Assembly (NCBI RefSeq): GCF_035046485.1
Contig: NC_085138.1
Coordinates: 360,037,238-360,101,237 of the forward strand
Reading direction: 5' to 3'
Origin: Aedes albopictus
Taxonomy: Eukaryota; Arthropoda; Insecta; Diptera; Culicidae
Length of the DNA: 64,000 bases
Position 1 is the first letter of the stretch; every line of letters begins with the position of its first letter. Positions 31,823 to 43,430 of this stretch are shown one piece after another. The notes beneath the pieces are model-generated. The model did no database searches, was not told the DNA's origin, and saw only the letters and a list, made by a program, of their open reading frames with translations. The position numbers were made by a program, and so were the translations under genes.

Positions 31823-34800
31823 CTGAAATTGAAAATTTATATTAACTATACAAACCAATTTTATAAAATTAACAATTTGTACCTTAATAATAGCAATATA
31901 CTGTGGCCGATGTAGCATCGAATAGGCCGTCACAAACAGCGGCTTCATGACGTCGTGCAGATTTTTCGTGCCATGACAGAACAAATCGATGGCCAGCTCC
32001 AGGGCCGTTCCGAAATCGCATTCATCCACAGCGATGAACGCTCCCGTAACGATCGGTTGAAGCGGCGACATGGCCGCATCGAACTCGATTTTGTCGGGTG
32101 CGTTATCGATCCGATCGAATCGAGACAGGATTTTCTTCAAATTGGCATCGCTTTCCAGCAGTTCGCGATAGCCCAGTTCTTTTTTGCGGTCGAACGGAAC
32201 CACTATTCCGTTTTTGTGGAATGTTTTGCAAACGACCGCCTTTCCTCGGGTTTTTTGCTTTTCGGTGGCCTTGAGCTTGATGTCGTGGCTTTTGGCCCAT
32301 TCTTCCAGGGATTTCTTCATCGCCGCAATCGGACCCTTGTTGAAGGGTGTCGTCGTGACTTCGTTCTCCAGGAAATGGCTATGGAAAAATTCAAGGTGAG
32401 TTCATTCCATGATCTAATTGAATAAAGTCAGTATCATAATAAGTTCTGTTTCATACAACTTGATTCAGTAATGCAACTGAAATGAGTTGCATATTGCTCA
32501 TAAAAAGAAGATATGTATGTGGATAGTATGGAGGAGGGTGTTCCTGGTTCGGTGAAGGATGAATTTCCAAATATGTTCTAGGGTAATCTAAAACGTCAAC
32601 GAGTAAAGGCCTGAAAATCTACAAGCATGGTTCTGTAGAGAACTAATTTCCAAAGTTGTTCTAGGTTATCCAACAGCTTTCGCAAGTAAGCACCTTAAGA
32701 TTACAAGCATAATCATTGGCTTGTTGTTACCAGTAACTGTGTAACATCCTACAGGTCCATAAAACATTGTTCTGTAAAGAACTAGTTGCCAAAGAGGTCC
32801 TCCAAGAACTTCCGCGAGTAAAGGCCTTAGGATCTACAAGCAAAATCAATAAATTGATACATTACTGATGCGATGTAACATCCAACAGGTCCATGGAGCA
32901 TAGTTCTGTAGAGAGGTTGTTTTCGAAGATGTTGTAGGTCCTCAAAGAACTTCCGCGAGTAAAGGCCTGAAGATCTCCAAGGGTAATCAATGGATTACTG
33001 ATGTAGTGTACCATTCTACAGGTGTACAGAGAAGTATTTTCAAAGATTTCCTAGGTCATCCTAAAACCTCCGCAGTGAAAGGCCTTCAGACCTAAGCATA
33101 ATCAATGGTTTAGTGGCGCTTGTAAGCTTGTTATGTTCGGAATTTTTATTTATTTATTTATAACAACTCTTATGACGTAAGACATTGTCTTTTTTAATGC
33201 TACAAATTGATTTCAATGAGAATACAAACCATTTGTTATTGTGGATTTATCGGCTATGTACTTGTATTCTACCGTTCGCTTCAGTATGGCCTCCAAAGTA
33301 GTCGTTTTATAAAAAAGAGTAACTTAAAAATGAGATTAAACATTTTTATTGAATGCGCTATTCCTCGTTGCTACTAGCTACTCAATGACATTCATTTTTT
33401 TTTTTGACAATTAAGTTGATTTTAATATGAAAACGGCTACTTGAGTAACCGGTGGAATACAAGTAGCCAGTGAATCTACAATACTTACTACTATAATATG
33501 TTCCTGAAGGTGTGGGCTTCGAGACCGTGAAGTTAGAGGCGTTTCGTAAACCTAGGAGTGTGGGTTCGATTCCCGCTCCAGTCGGTGAAAACTTTTTGTC
33601 AAAACGGAAAATTCTCCACTGGACCACTGGGTGTTTCATGCGTTGTCCGTTGTCTCATGTTTGTGATTGTTCAGTCTGTGCAACCTCTGGTTGAAGACGG
33701 TTTAGTGTATTTTTAAAGGTTCCATAATTCATCTTGCTTGCTCATCTTCATCATGTTGCTGAATCTATGTAAAAGGTTCTGCTTAAACCCAACTATAGAG
33801 CAGGATAACTTGACATTAACTGACAGCGCGTTACAAAGTACAATACTTCGAAGAGAGAAAAAATGCCCGTAGTACCTATGTAGAATTATGATGATGAGGT
33901 ATACTCAGATTCATAGTACGAGGTTGTCGCATCCGATTTATTTTTATAAAAAGATATTAGGTGTTCTAGAGCTGACAATCTATATATATATATAAAAATG
34001 AGTTTGAAGTCCCTTTGAGGCAACAAAACTCACGAACGGCTGAACCGATCGGGATGGCTCTTGCAGGGTTTGATTCGTATTCATGGTGGCAGTGTTTATA
34101 AGTAAAAAATAGTTACAAAATTAACTTCGAAGAAGAGCAATTGTAAAATTACTGAAATTGTTATGAGCGGGGAAGAAATTCAAAACCATCACAATAAAAC
34201 CAATCTAGAGTGCGGTGCCAAAATGACTCCCCAGCAGTTGTCAAACCATCACAATCAAAATGGCAGTACAACGCCTGCCGGGACAGCTAGTCTGCTATTC
34301 TGCTATTCTGCTATTATCAACGCATCCCCTGGCTTTCGCCCATCTGCGTTGTCTTTTCACTAGGCAATACGTCTACTAATTGATGTTTATGGGCTTGCCG
34401 GACCAAGTCATGTAGCTAAGCCAAACACCCCACCTACAACTGTTGGGTAGGCACCATTGTCCCGCCCACTGGTCTTTTACAGCTAGTTGTAGGTGCATGT
34501 GTGCGTGTAAGTATTGGTGTATGTGTGTTAGTGTTGGTGTATTGTAGGCGCCAACTCGTTCTAATCCACCCTGATTGCTATCGCCCTATTGAACCATTAC
34601 CCTTAAATCTGGTAATCTATGAAATAGAATGAGTTAAGCGCCTGTACATAATAGTCAATTAATCAAACAAGGAATATTAGTATTAAAGTGAAGATACAAT
34701 GAAGCAACGCCCGGACCTCGAGAGCACAACCCCAAGAACCAAATGACAGGCTGCGCGAACAGTCGATCGACTAGCCATCACCAGTGAATAACCAATCGAG

Positions 34801-37800
34801 CAAACCATCCAGCACAAACCACCACCAGCTCTTCCGACCTGCGCCCAACAGATCCGAGGCACAGCCCAGCCATAGCTTCACCTTAAAACCAAAATGTAGA
34901 TTGCAGAGCACAATACTTCCCAAGTAACCACGCAGCTCGGGCCGCAAATCACGCACAACACGTCACACATAAGACAAACACTACCCCGCCCGTACAACCG
35001 AAACCGATCTAGGGTAGAGAAGGGTCTCTTTCCACTCCAACCCGGACTCAACTGCATCCACAGGGTAGCGCACCCCACACACACTGCACTCATGCATCCA
35101 TCACGACCCGAGCCGCACGGTCACCTGGGTTGCTTCTATCTGCATGACCTCACCCAACCCGTAACGCAGAGTTTAAATCCCTCTCTTGCATTACAAAGCA
35201 GTCCCTCTTCCCAAAGTTTGTGCGTGGTATAAATGAGATTATAAAGCTGAAGAAATCGTCACCAACACAACCGCCAACAATGACCACTCAATGGTGTCGG
35301 CAGAATCAATGACGACCCCCTCAGTCCCAAACCCAATTATCCTACACTACCCAAGTAACCACAATGCTGAAGCCGTTCGCACTGCACGTACGAAGTACAT
35401 ACAGACCTACCCGCACCGCCTAAACAAACCACCTAGGCCGAACACAAGCGAAAAGCGGCGCCACCACTGTTGAACCACGACTATACCAGTAGGTATAATC
35501 GCAATTCAGCAATCGTAGATCCATTCCCCGCTCCTACTCAGCCCTGACGATCCATAGCAATGCTTGTCAATATATGCACCCCACACACGCAACCCCTACA
35601 ACCCAACAGTATGGTCACTTGAGTATCCCTGGGATTTTGATTACATGATGGTCAGGGATCACAGCCATCAAAACGTTCCACACTTTGCCAGGGCTTGCGA
35701 CCTGTAACCATGATGATTTCCGCTATGGGAAACCATGATGGCTAGCGGTGTTAACGCCTGCCGGGACAGCTAGTCTTAAATAAATTTAAACATAATCTGT
35801 ATTCAAAGTATTCCATGGACGAACATCCGAGCAACGTCTCGTGTAAATGAGAAACTCTAGAACATTTAGGAAGACAGTGAACGCAGTGTGTATGCTATCT
35901 TCCGAGGTTGGGTCCGCTTTTCCATAGAACATTCCTTGGTTGATGTGTGGTCGGTGAGCGAGCGTTTCGATTTTTTCCTGACGGTTTCTTCATGGGCGGA
36001 GAATTCCTACCATGGTCGCGTGAGTAGTTCAGTGAAATATCCTTGCTTCGTTGGCGTTTGGAATTTTTCTACTCCTCGGTTGTGTCAATTGTTTGATCAC
36101 CTTCTGTTTCCTTGACTGTTGATTCTGGTAATTGATTTGGCTTCTTCTCTCTCTCTCTCTTCTTGGCGTAACGTCCTCATTGGGACAAAGCCTGCATCTC
36201 AGCTTAGTGTTCTATGAGCACTTCCACAGTTATTAACTGAGAGCTTCCTCTGACAATGACCATTTTGCATGCTTATATCGTGTGGCAGGCACGAAGATAC
36301 TTTATGCCCAAGGAAGTCAAGGAAATTTCCTTTACGAAAAGATCCTGGACCGACCGGGAATCGAACCCGTCACCCTCAGCATGGTCGTGCTGAATACCCG
36401 TGCGTTTACCGCCTCGGCTATATGGGCCCTAGATTTGGCTTCTTGAGATCTGTAAATTCCCTGATCAGATTTTGCAATAGAGTTTTCAATTTGACGATCT
36501 TCTGATCCTTTTCCTCTATTTTTTCTGGAGATCGTTGACGGTCGAGCTCATTGTTGTTCCTTCTTCTTTACGGTATTCGTGGATCTTCCTAGCCTCCGCG
36601 TACGTTATATCCCGATCAACCTTAATCTTAACCATCTTTGTCTCGCTGATTTTGACTGGACAATCCCTGGACCTGGAGCTGTGAGACCCACTGCATTTGA
36701 CGCAGAGGAGATCAGCTGGCCCTGCTCAGTGATTCATCAACCTGCTCCGAAGAGCAATCCGCACATAATGCAGCCTCCGTACAGTATTTTCATGTGTCTG
36801 CTGAACCTTTGGCACTTGGAGCATTGTACCTAAAGGCGTTGGGTAGTAGAAGCGAGTGGCTACTTTCTCATAATCGAAGTAGATATGCTCGGGGACGGTG
36901 ACGTTCCTGGAACGTCAGGACCATAGTATTTCAGGGAAAAAACTTCTTATTTTTCGGATCTCTTGTGGTAAAGCGTCGTACATCTATAGCCCGTTGCGAA
37001 CCTAAACGTGATGTGGAGCACATTGTCAGAGAGGTGCTTACCAAAATGGCAAGTCACCGTGCATTGAGTATTTCATAGAACTCAATTGTGATATCCGTTT
37101 CATTATCTAGCTTAGCTTTGTTTCAATAGCTTCTCTATTTGGCGCTTTTGTCGAACCTCTAGGACATAACGAGCACCTCTTGCTTCAGGGCGAACATCTT
37201 CGACAGCGCTGACACGCCCACAGCATCCTATGGCCATTCGAATAATCAACGGGCGATGTGCTGTTCGTGGTAGGCTACATTACGAGAATCGAAGGTTCGC
37301 CGTTGATTGGATCCATCCACTCTGGTTGTCTCCGATTGGCAAAACCGGAGAGGCAAAACTACCATCAACCGTATTAGAAATCACCTTCCCGTTGCTCCAT
37401 GCTTTTTTTTTTAGGGTTCGGCAGGGAAGGGATCACCTCCGTACGTCTGAGATGACCCCGAAGCCATTTCTAGGCCACTCACTTCACCTGAATGGCACTC
37501 AGCGAGAGAAGAAAAGCGGGTATGTCACGTTCAATGCTTCCAGTGAGCTATTCGTTCTTTTAAGGAAGCACGACACTGGACAACGGACTGGCATGCAACG
37601 CCCAGTGGCACAGCCGAAAACTTTTCCTGATAGCTGCGGCGGGAATCGAACCCGCGCTCCTCAGTACGATGCAACTAAATGCTTGGTGACACTAGCTGCA
37701 CGACCACGAAGCCGCAATTAAGACTTGCGTATTCGGAGTCACGTCTCCTATCAACAATTTTGCACTTATTGGTCGGCGTTCAGTCAGAGTGGACCATGTG

Positions 37801-40800
37801 ATTTTTTGGGCAGGTGCGAAGAACTCCATAACTCTGAACTTTTTGACGTTATTTTGATGCAGATGCTTCATTTCATAAAAGAATAATAGTTTTTAAAAAA
37901 TAATGCGCTTGATTTGATATTCTAAGCCTATGCAGACATTTGCCCAAAACCATTGATAAACAGATGGTCCAGTCTGACTTAATGCCGACCAATTACAAGT
38001 GTTAAAGTTATCCAGCAGTTAAATAAACTTCTTCACTCAATTCGAGTCCACTGTAGTAATCTTTTCACTATGTCACACACTGCGATGATATTAGAAACCC
38101 GCTTCACAATTTAGTCGGCACTCGAAAAAGAAAAAAATAGTTCAACTCGATGCCTCCGAAAACAATACTGTTGGTTCTGCACAGCTTCACAGAACGAGTC
38201 GATTGCTGTATGGATCTATGGATGTTGCACCGTATCAGTAATCTAACAACAATCCATTAACTACGCATGAAGATCATGCAATCGCATGTAAAGGCCTCAA
38301 TTATTCACGGAAGTTCTTGGATGACCTAGAATATGTTTGAAAATTGATTCTTTACAGAGCAATGCTCCATGGACCTGTAGGATGTTGCATTTGTTGCACC
38401 GTATCAGTAATGTATCAACATCCTATTGATTGTGCTCGTAGATCTTTTTTTTTTTTTTGCTAGGTTTCTAGCTGCACTCTGAATAGAGTTGAAACCTCTA
38501 CACTAGACCCGAAGATAGGAAAGAGTACGTAATCTTTCAGAAGCAGTTTGCCAGCCGTACGCGGAAAATGATATCCATTAAGACACTGTTGCAACTGACT
38601 CAGAAAGTTACGGTAGAAGATTTGAAAGTTATCAATTGGTCAGTCAGTCAGGATTTGCCTAAGTAGTGTTATGGTCACACGGTGTGTATTTGTCTTCTTA
38701 TTTGATTTTGTGGTATGGTTCAATATGTTTTTCTCCTCGTTAAGTCAGTTGTCGTATGTTTGTTTTTTTTTCATCGAATCAATCGAACTCCGTATGTTAA
38801 AATATAGTCGATCCTGAGTAAAATTGTTTTCTTGATTTGGCTAATCGTTTTCTACTTGTGTTCATCTCTTGTGTCCTCAAATTGTCATCGGTCCAAAATC
38901 CACAGAAACATGTAACTGAACTTCTGAACATCTAAGAGATAATCAAAAATACGCCAAGTTGGTCAGTTGATTGCAATAAAATTTTAAAATAATAAAGATT
39001 TCATGTCAACTTTCATCCCGCTACAAATACTATTAAAAATATTCAAATTCGTTCAATTGTCCTATCGGTCCTACCTAGATGAACCATGTCATTTTCTCAA
39101 GCGTAGCCTAGAAATGTCAACCTAATCATACACAAGTAACGTTGTTCAGTTAATATAAAGCAGTCAGTTTTTGTCCAAAATGTCACGTCGAACGCATTGA
39201 CGTCAACAATGCGTTTAAGTGTTCGCACGTTAGCTTTGAATCTATCAGCACAATTAAGTGCTGCAAATCTCCTTCCCACTATTGATTCTTCGGTCGATTT
39301 TTATTGCTTTATTTAAAGAAAATATGACCAACTGACATTGTAAAAATTCGAATAAGCGACTATGACATTAATAAATTACTATGTAATAAAAATCAACCGA
39401 GAAACGTGGGAAATAGAGCCCAAACAACATTTTGAAGTCAGATGGCTGTAAAAGGTTCCAAAATCTGTCACAAATCCTATAATACTTTTATTAGGATTTG
39501 TAACGATCATCAAAACCTTCCCAAATCCAACCGACTTGGAACTATTGCTTGGGAATAGACTCTACTGAGCCCCGGCGGTTCCTCCTGTTTATCGAGCATG
39601 TCTGATGCATATGATCAGCCATACTCCATCTGCAGCAGCCGGTTCGTGATGAACCGTTGGAGGCGCATTAAAGTGTTAAAAAGGTGATATGTTTCACTAA
39701 AGAACACTACATTACAATAATCAAAATGAAACTCCTTCACTTTAATACCGTCAACCCCTGCGAACTTGGCCAGGGAGTCACGTCTCCTACCAACAATTTT
39801 GCACTTAATTACAAGTGTTAAGCAGTTATCTAGCAGTTAAATAAACTTTTTTACTTAATTCGAGTCCACTGTATAGTAATCTTTTCATTATGTCACACAC
39901 TGCGAGGATATTAGAAACACGCTTCACAATTTAGTCGGCATCCGAAAATTAATCCATTGACTACGCATGTAGATCTTGAGGCTTTTATTCACGGTAGTTC
40001 TGGGATGACCTAGAACATCTTTGAAAATTGGTTCCTTACAGAACAATGTTCCATGGACCTGTAGGATGTTGTATTGTTGCACCGTATCAGTAATGTACCA
40101 ACACCCTAATGATGGTGCTTGTAGATCTTGAGGTCTATAATCGCGAGAGTTCATAGAGGACCTCATATATTTTGAAATTGGTAGAATGCTGCGCATCAGT
40201 AGAAGGATAACATAAAAAAAACATTGATTACGTATGTAGATCTGCTGAAACTTTCCTTGACTACCTCTGAGTCTTATGACCTACCCAAAAAAGTCTAATA
40301 TGTGCTTATATCCTCTTGAACACTTCGTGCCAGTCTCCTTGATTCATCGCTTCGTCCATATAACCCGTTCTTAACACCCCTAAATATCCGCTGAAACCCT
40401 CCTTGAAACCAGTACGCATTTCCCTTCCCCATACGCTTCAACCAGCCCTAGCGCACCCTTCCCTCCCTAGAAACCACCCTTACTACAATACCTCCTCCCT
40501 TTCCGCGTGAACTTCCTCGGATATCTTAAGGCGTGAACATTTTGAGATTTTGTTCAGTTTTGTACGGTTTCTTGAGTCAACAGGTTTTTTTTACATGGTC
40601 CGTATCTCCCGTGTAAAAAGACCTTAGTGTAACAAATAAATTTCGAAATCTTTCTCAAAAAACCACAAAACCTTATCATGTTAGACAAAAACGTGATAAC
40701 AAATCCCATACCTACTTAAATTAGAGGCCCAAACGAAAGTAAACCACAACAAAGTCACACCTCTCGATAATCATACTTACATAACGGCATCAAATACATT

Positions 40801-41565
40801 CTCGCCAACTATTTTGAACTCGCAACCCTTGTTGACGTCGTTCATGGCCACCAGACCGCTGGTATCGTCCGGCTGATCCCTCCAATATCCATAATGCACT
40901 CCGGAATCCTTCTTCACCAGCACCGTCTGGAACTCCGGAGGATCGAAGTAGAATCGCCAGTGACGCAGATAATCTCCCGGCTCGTGCATTTTGGCATCCT
41001 TGAACTTCTTGGCCAGAACATCGAACGGACCGACAAGCCGGAGACCAAGCTTCTCAAACACCTCCCAAGGTTTTTCCTCACTCCGAGATCGACAGAAGTT
41101 CCACATCGATTCGAAACAGTCCGGCATATCGACCAGGAATTTGTGTTTGATAAACATCCGCCAGTCGCCGCACAGTTCCTTGTATTCCTCCTTCTTGGAG
41201 AACTCGATCTGTGGATCGTAGATGTCACTCATCGCGCCGACATCCATCGGAACCTCCGGCAGTGTGTACCGCTGCCGGGTCATACCGTAGTACTCGTTAC
41301 CCTTATCGCTCTCCTCGGCGTTATCATTGTCCTTCTCGGGAGTTGGTGGACGTTTGCACTTTTTCACGTCTTCCAGCACTTCGGAGTGATCTAGTGGATC
41401 GTCGGAACCGCGCTTCGCTGACGACGATGGAGAAGTTTGTGTTTCTGCTTTGCCAGGGCTGCGCCCCTCGCTGGCCACCGTTTTCGACGGATGACGATAT
41501 TTCTCCTTGTGGGCTGGGTTTTTCTGGTAGCAGTCTGCACCATACTTACAATCTGCTTTGTCCAT
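31766..41565 (-). CDS. HPF1: Histone PARylation factor 1 (HPF1), spliced
   Basis: Minus-strand exons 41565-40781, 32378-31883 and 31822-31766 join in phase to 445 aa. HPF1 binds PARP1/2 in the nucleus at DNA breaks and completes their active site for serine ADP-ribosylation. Residues 6-25 form a PBZ zinc finger (C6, C12, H19, H25, then P26). About 27-110 is a charged linker. The HPF1 fold follows from about 125. The segment VDECDFGTALELAIDLFCHG carries D380-E381, equivalent to human Asp283-Glu284, the catalytic Glu of the shared site. At 445 aa it is longer than human HPF1 (346), mostly from the N-terminal finger and linker. The first intron (8.4 kb) is full of transposons; the second is only 60 bp. 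Confidence 0.95.
31883..32378 (-). CDS. HPF1: HPF1 exon 2 (catalytic-site half)
   Basis: The acceptor TTTTTCCATAG precedes the codons for HFLENEVTTTPFNKG. The exon holds LGYRELLESDANLKKILSRF and VDECDFGTALELAIDLF and ends IIK before GTACAA. Splicing to exon 1 restores one frame. Confidence 0.94.
32590..33125. repeat. About four tandem units of a 140 bp repeat
   Basis: Each unit runs AGTAAAGGCCT, ATCTACAAGC, ATCAATGG, GTAACATCC, ACAGGTCCAT, GTTCTGTAGAGA and TTCCGCGAG, with moderate divergence. Inverted copies of the unit occur at 38275-38450 and 39955-40200 in the same HPF1 intron. Confidence 0.75.
33512..33715 (+). mobile_element. tRNA-headed SINE
   Basis: The tRNA-like head (about 33512-33585) has B box GGGTTCGATTCCC at 33563-33575 and ends GCTCCAGTC. 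A body with GTGTTTCATGCGTTGTCCG follows. The A box is weak. Ends are approximate; it lies in HPF1 intron 1. Confidence 0.7.
33979..34290 (+). mobile_element. 312 bp non-autonomous Helitron
   Basis: It starts TCTATATATATATATAAAAA after A and ends CCTGCCGGGACAGCTAG before T. The internal phrase ACTCACGAACGGCTGAACCG is shared by animal Helitrons. An identical 3' end recurs at 35757-35773, so a second or larger element (34291-35773) lies beside it. Confidence 0.8.
34291..35773 (+). mobile_element. Helitron-ended segment with C-rich interior
   Basis: It ends ACGCCTGCCGGGACAGCTAG followed by T, repeating the 3' end of the neighbouring Helitron. The interior is C-rich and coding-poor, with repeated CAAGTAACCAC words. 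It could be a larger Helitron using the 5' end at 33979 or a separate 5'-truncated one. Confidence 0.5.
36147..36431 (-). mobile_element. tRNA-headed SINE (same family as 16574) with 13 bp duplication
   Basis: GATTTGGCTTCTT stands at 36134-36146 and 36432-36444. The element between has the same TAGCCGAGGCGGTAAACG A box and GGTTCGATTCCCGG B box on the minus strand and a (CT)n tail at the left. It is nearly identical to the copy in the Dp foldback element. Confidence 0.9.
36450..37390 (-). pseudogene. LINE ORF1 (zinc-knuckle protein) fragment
   Basis: Minus-strand frames give LLCVKCSGSHSSRSRDCPVK, a CCHC knuckle, then VKIKVDRDITYAEARKIHEY. This pairing is typical of Jockey/I-type LINE ORF1 proteins. 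Frames are broken. It probably extends leftward beyond the SINE inserted at 36147. Confidence 0.7.
37408..37717 (-). mobile_element. tRNA-headed SINE
   Basis: The tRNA-like head at about 37717-37635 on the minus strand starts GCGGCTTCGTGGTCGTGCAG and has B box GGGTTCGATTCCCGC. The body runs left to a short poly-T (poly-A on its strand) near 37408. It is a family distinct from the 16574 and 36147 copies. Confidence 0.78.
37739..38130 (+). repeat. Direct repeat unit, filled copy
   Basis: It shares AGTCACGTCTCCTA, TTAAATAAACTT, TTCGAGTCCACTGTA and CACAATTTAGTCGGCA with 39775-39950. This copy contains a MITE (37769-37992) absent from the other. Both are followed by the 140 bp repeat. Confidence 0.75.
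37769..37992. mobile_element. 224 bp MITE with TTGGTCGGC ends
   Basis: It starts TTGGTCGGCGTTCAGTCAGA and ends with an imperfect complement. The homologous unit at 39775 lacks it, so the insertion is supported by an empty site. The flanking duplication is short (about TTA). Confidence 0.8.
38275..38450. repeat. Inverted copy of the 140 bp repeat
   Basis: The complement of the unit at 32590-33125 is recognisable from GGCCTCAATTATTCACGG, TCCATGGACCTGTAGGATG and ACCGTATCAGTAATGTA. Confidence 0.7.
38451..39774. other. HPF1 intron DNA, no feature recognised
   Basis: Apart from a poly-T run near 38448, no exon, RNA gene or element terminus is recognised here. Confidence 0.4.
39775..40200 (+). repeat. 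Direct repeat unit (empty copy) and 140 bp repeat
   Basis: 39775-39950 repeats 37739-38130 without its MITE. 39955-40200 is another inverted copy of the 140 bp unit, with GTTCCATGGACCTGTAGGA and CACCGTATCAGTAATGTA. The two-part order is the same as at 37.7-38.4 kb, so the block was duplicated. Confidence 0.7.
40781..41565 (-). CDS. HPF1: HPF1 exon 1 (PBZ finger, linker, N-half of the fold)
   Basis: ATG at 41565 opens MDKADCKYGADCYQKNPAHK with the PBZ finger at the very N-terminus, as in other insect HPF1 proteins. The exon ends in VFDAV plus two bases before GTAAGT. The 261 codons include the KKEEYKELCGDWRMFIKHK and WRFYFDPPEFQTVL blocks. Confidence 0.95.
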
Positions 41566-41842
41566 TTTTATACAAAATCACTGTTTTTGAGTTTAAGGAA
41601 ACCGAATTCAATTAATCATGAAAGCACACGGACACAGCATCTGACGCGATGCGAGCGATGTAAACGAATGGAAGAGCAAAACAGAAATCGCACAAAATGC
41701 GCGGACGACGAGCGCACTCGTCAAAAGAACTACAAGAATTTTGGTTGTCCGTCATTTCCTAGAAAACCATTTCCCGAAAAGCTATAGGCAATTTAACGCA
41801 AAGCAGGTGCCGCTTTCCTAAAACAGATAAAAAAATGCATCC

Positions 41843-42310
41843 CAAGAATAAAATATTGCTATTTTCTATAGCCTAATCGAAAGAGCTCATTTTTCTGAGT
41901 ATAACGTGATTTTATTGGATTCCAACATCTTTGTTTTGATGGTTAAATCAACAAAACAGTACGACTGCAGCGATCGACACGCTCGGTCGTGTTCGCGGCG
42001 TGCTCACCAGAAAGTAAACTCTAACTGAGTATAAACCAAAAATTAACTGGCAATATAGCGCTTGTTCGCTGCGCCATTCTTCGCTCTTTGTTAATACAAA
42101 GAGCACCCAGAAGCAAGAAGAAGATGAAGAAGAAATCAACAAAACAGTTTCAATTTTCGTGGATAGAATGACAGTTCAATCGTTAAAGTGACAGTTCGAC
42201 CCGAACAAAAAAATTTCCTCATACAAACTTTAAATGCATTTTAAAAATAGTTTCCGGACTCCAAAAATTATGAAATTTTGGATTTGGACTAACTTTTGGG
42301 CGGGGAATTC
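41843..42310. repeat. Interspersed repeat, copy interrupted by a retroposon
   Basis: It matches 63385-63690 closely on both sides of an insertion: AATCGAAAGAGCTCATTTTT before it, and GAATGACAGTTCAATCG plus CATACAAACTTTAAATGCAT after it. A diverged relative is at 8140-8443. Confidence 0.8.
41960..42132 (+). mobile_element. 173 bp retroposon with 15 bp duplication
   Basis: AAATCAACAAAACAG stands at 41945-41959 and 42133-42147. The 173 bp between begins TACGACTGCAGCGATCGACA and ends in a GAAGAAGATGAAGAAG-type tail. The undisturbed repeat at 63385 lacks it, confirming an insertion. No A or B box and no known RNA was recognised. Confidence 0.85.
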
Positions 42311-42315
42311 GATTA

Positions 42316-42911
42316 CAGTCGGAACCCGCTCGTTGAGCCACAACCTCCACCCAACCAACGAATTCGATTCGCTAGTTGGGTGAAGTGACAGCAGCACAAG
42401 GGGCGTGCTCATTGTTTTTTTTTTAATCATGTTTAGGTTGAAATCAAAAAGGAAAATTTTTCAATTTGTTTCACATTCAGAGCAAAACTGATACGTTTTG
42501 CAAGATACATATATGGCCAATGCGAGAAATAATTATTTTCACCCATTTTTAGTCGGTGAAGTGAAAATATAGATGTTTATGAAACCACCCGGACCAAGAG
42601 CAAGCACAAAACGCTTTCAACGATCGACAAAATAAAGATTGCCGATGTTTTGCATTTGTTTCGAAGTAATTGTACATATTCTTTCTTTTTTTTAAGAAAT
42701 ATGAAATACAAATTCTTTTCGATTATCAGTAAAGTTTAAGAAACCAAAAACTCATTGGCTCGCCCCTCGGAATTACAGATTGGTTGTCATTTTTAGTTTG
42801 ACATTGAATTATGACATCCAGGTACTTTTTAGTTGGCTGACAGCTCAACTAACGGGGCCCCAACTAAAAAGTCACCCAACTATTAAGCCCCCAACCAGCG
42901 GGTCATGACTG
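42316..42911. mobile_element. TA-flanked MITE with CAGTC ends
   Basis: The left end CAGTCGGAACCCGCTCGTTG and right end (inverse of CAGTCATGACCCGCTGGTTG) are imperfect inverted repeats bordered by TA (42314-42315, 42912-42913). Further subterminal AGTTGGGTGA words recur. It fits a Tc1/mariner-type non-autonomous element. Confidence 0.75.
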
Positions 42912-43430
42912 TATAATTCATGAAAAATATGGTCTAAATTTCAACTTTTTGTCAACAAAGTTTAAAATGTTGTTATTTTGTGATGCGTTTATCAATCATG
43001 CTTATTTTTTTAAACGTTATTGCCCTAATATTCCTGAGTTACTTGTGTGGATTTGAACTCGATTGGTCAATTATTTTGGACGATATGGTAGTTTTAGTAC
43101 ATGTCCTTTTATTATAGTACATTTTTTCAAAAGGATGAATTTCTAAAAGTAATGAAGCAATCAAGTTGAAATTTTGTCCACAAGTAAAAGGAACATAGGC
43201 CTTTCATTCCCCATCATTCGATTTTCAATTCGCTCACCATAACAGAATTTCGAGCTTATAAACCTCCATGCACTCAAAAATGGCAGTTTTTGGAGAGACA
43301 TTTTGTTCTAAAAAAGCCCATTCATATTTGTTATGGCTCAAAAAAACAAATCATGAGTGTTCACAAAGGCCTAATGTGTCCATCAGTTGTAAAAAATTTT
43401 CTAAACGAGCAGAAAAAAATATGTGTATAA

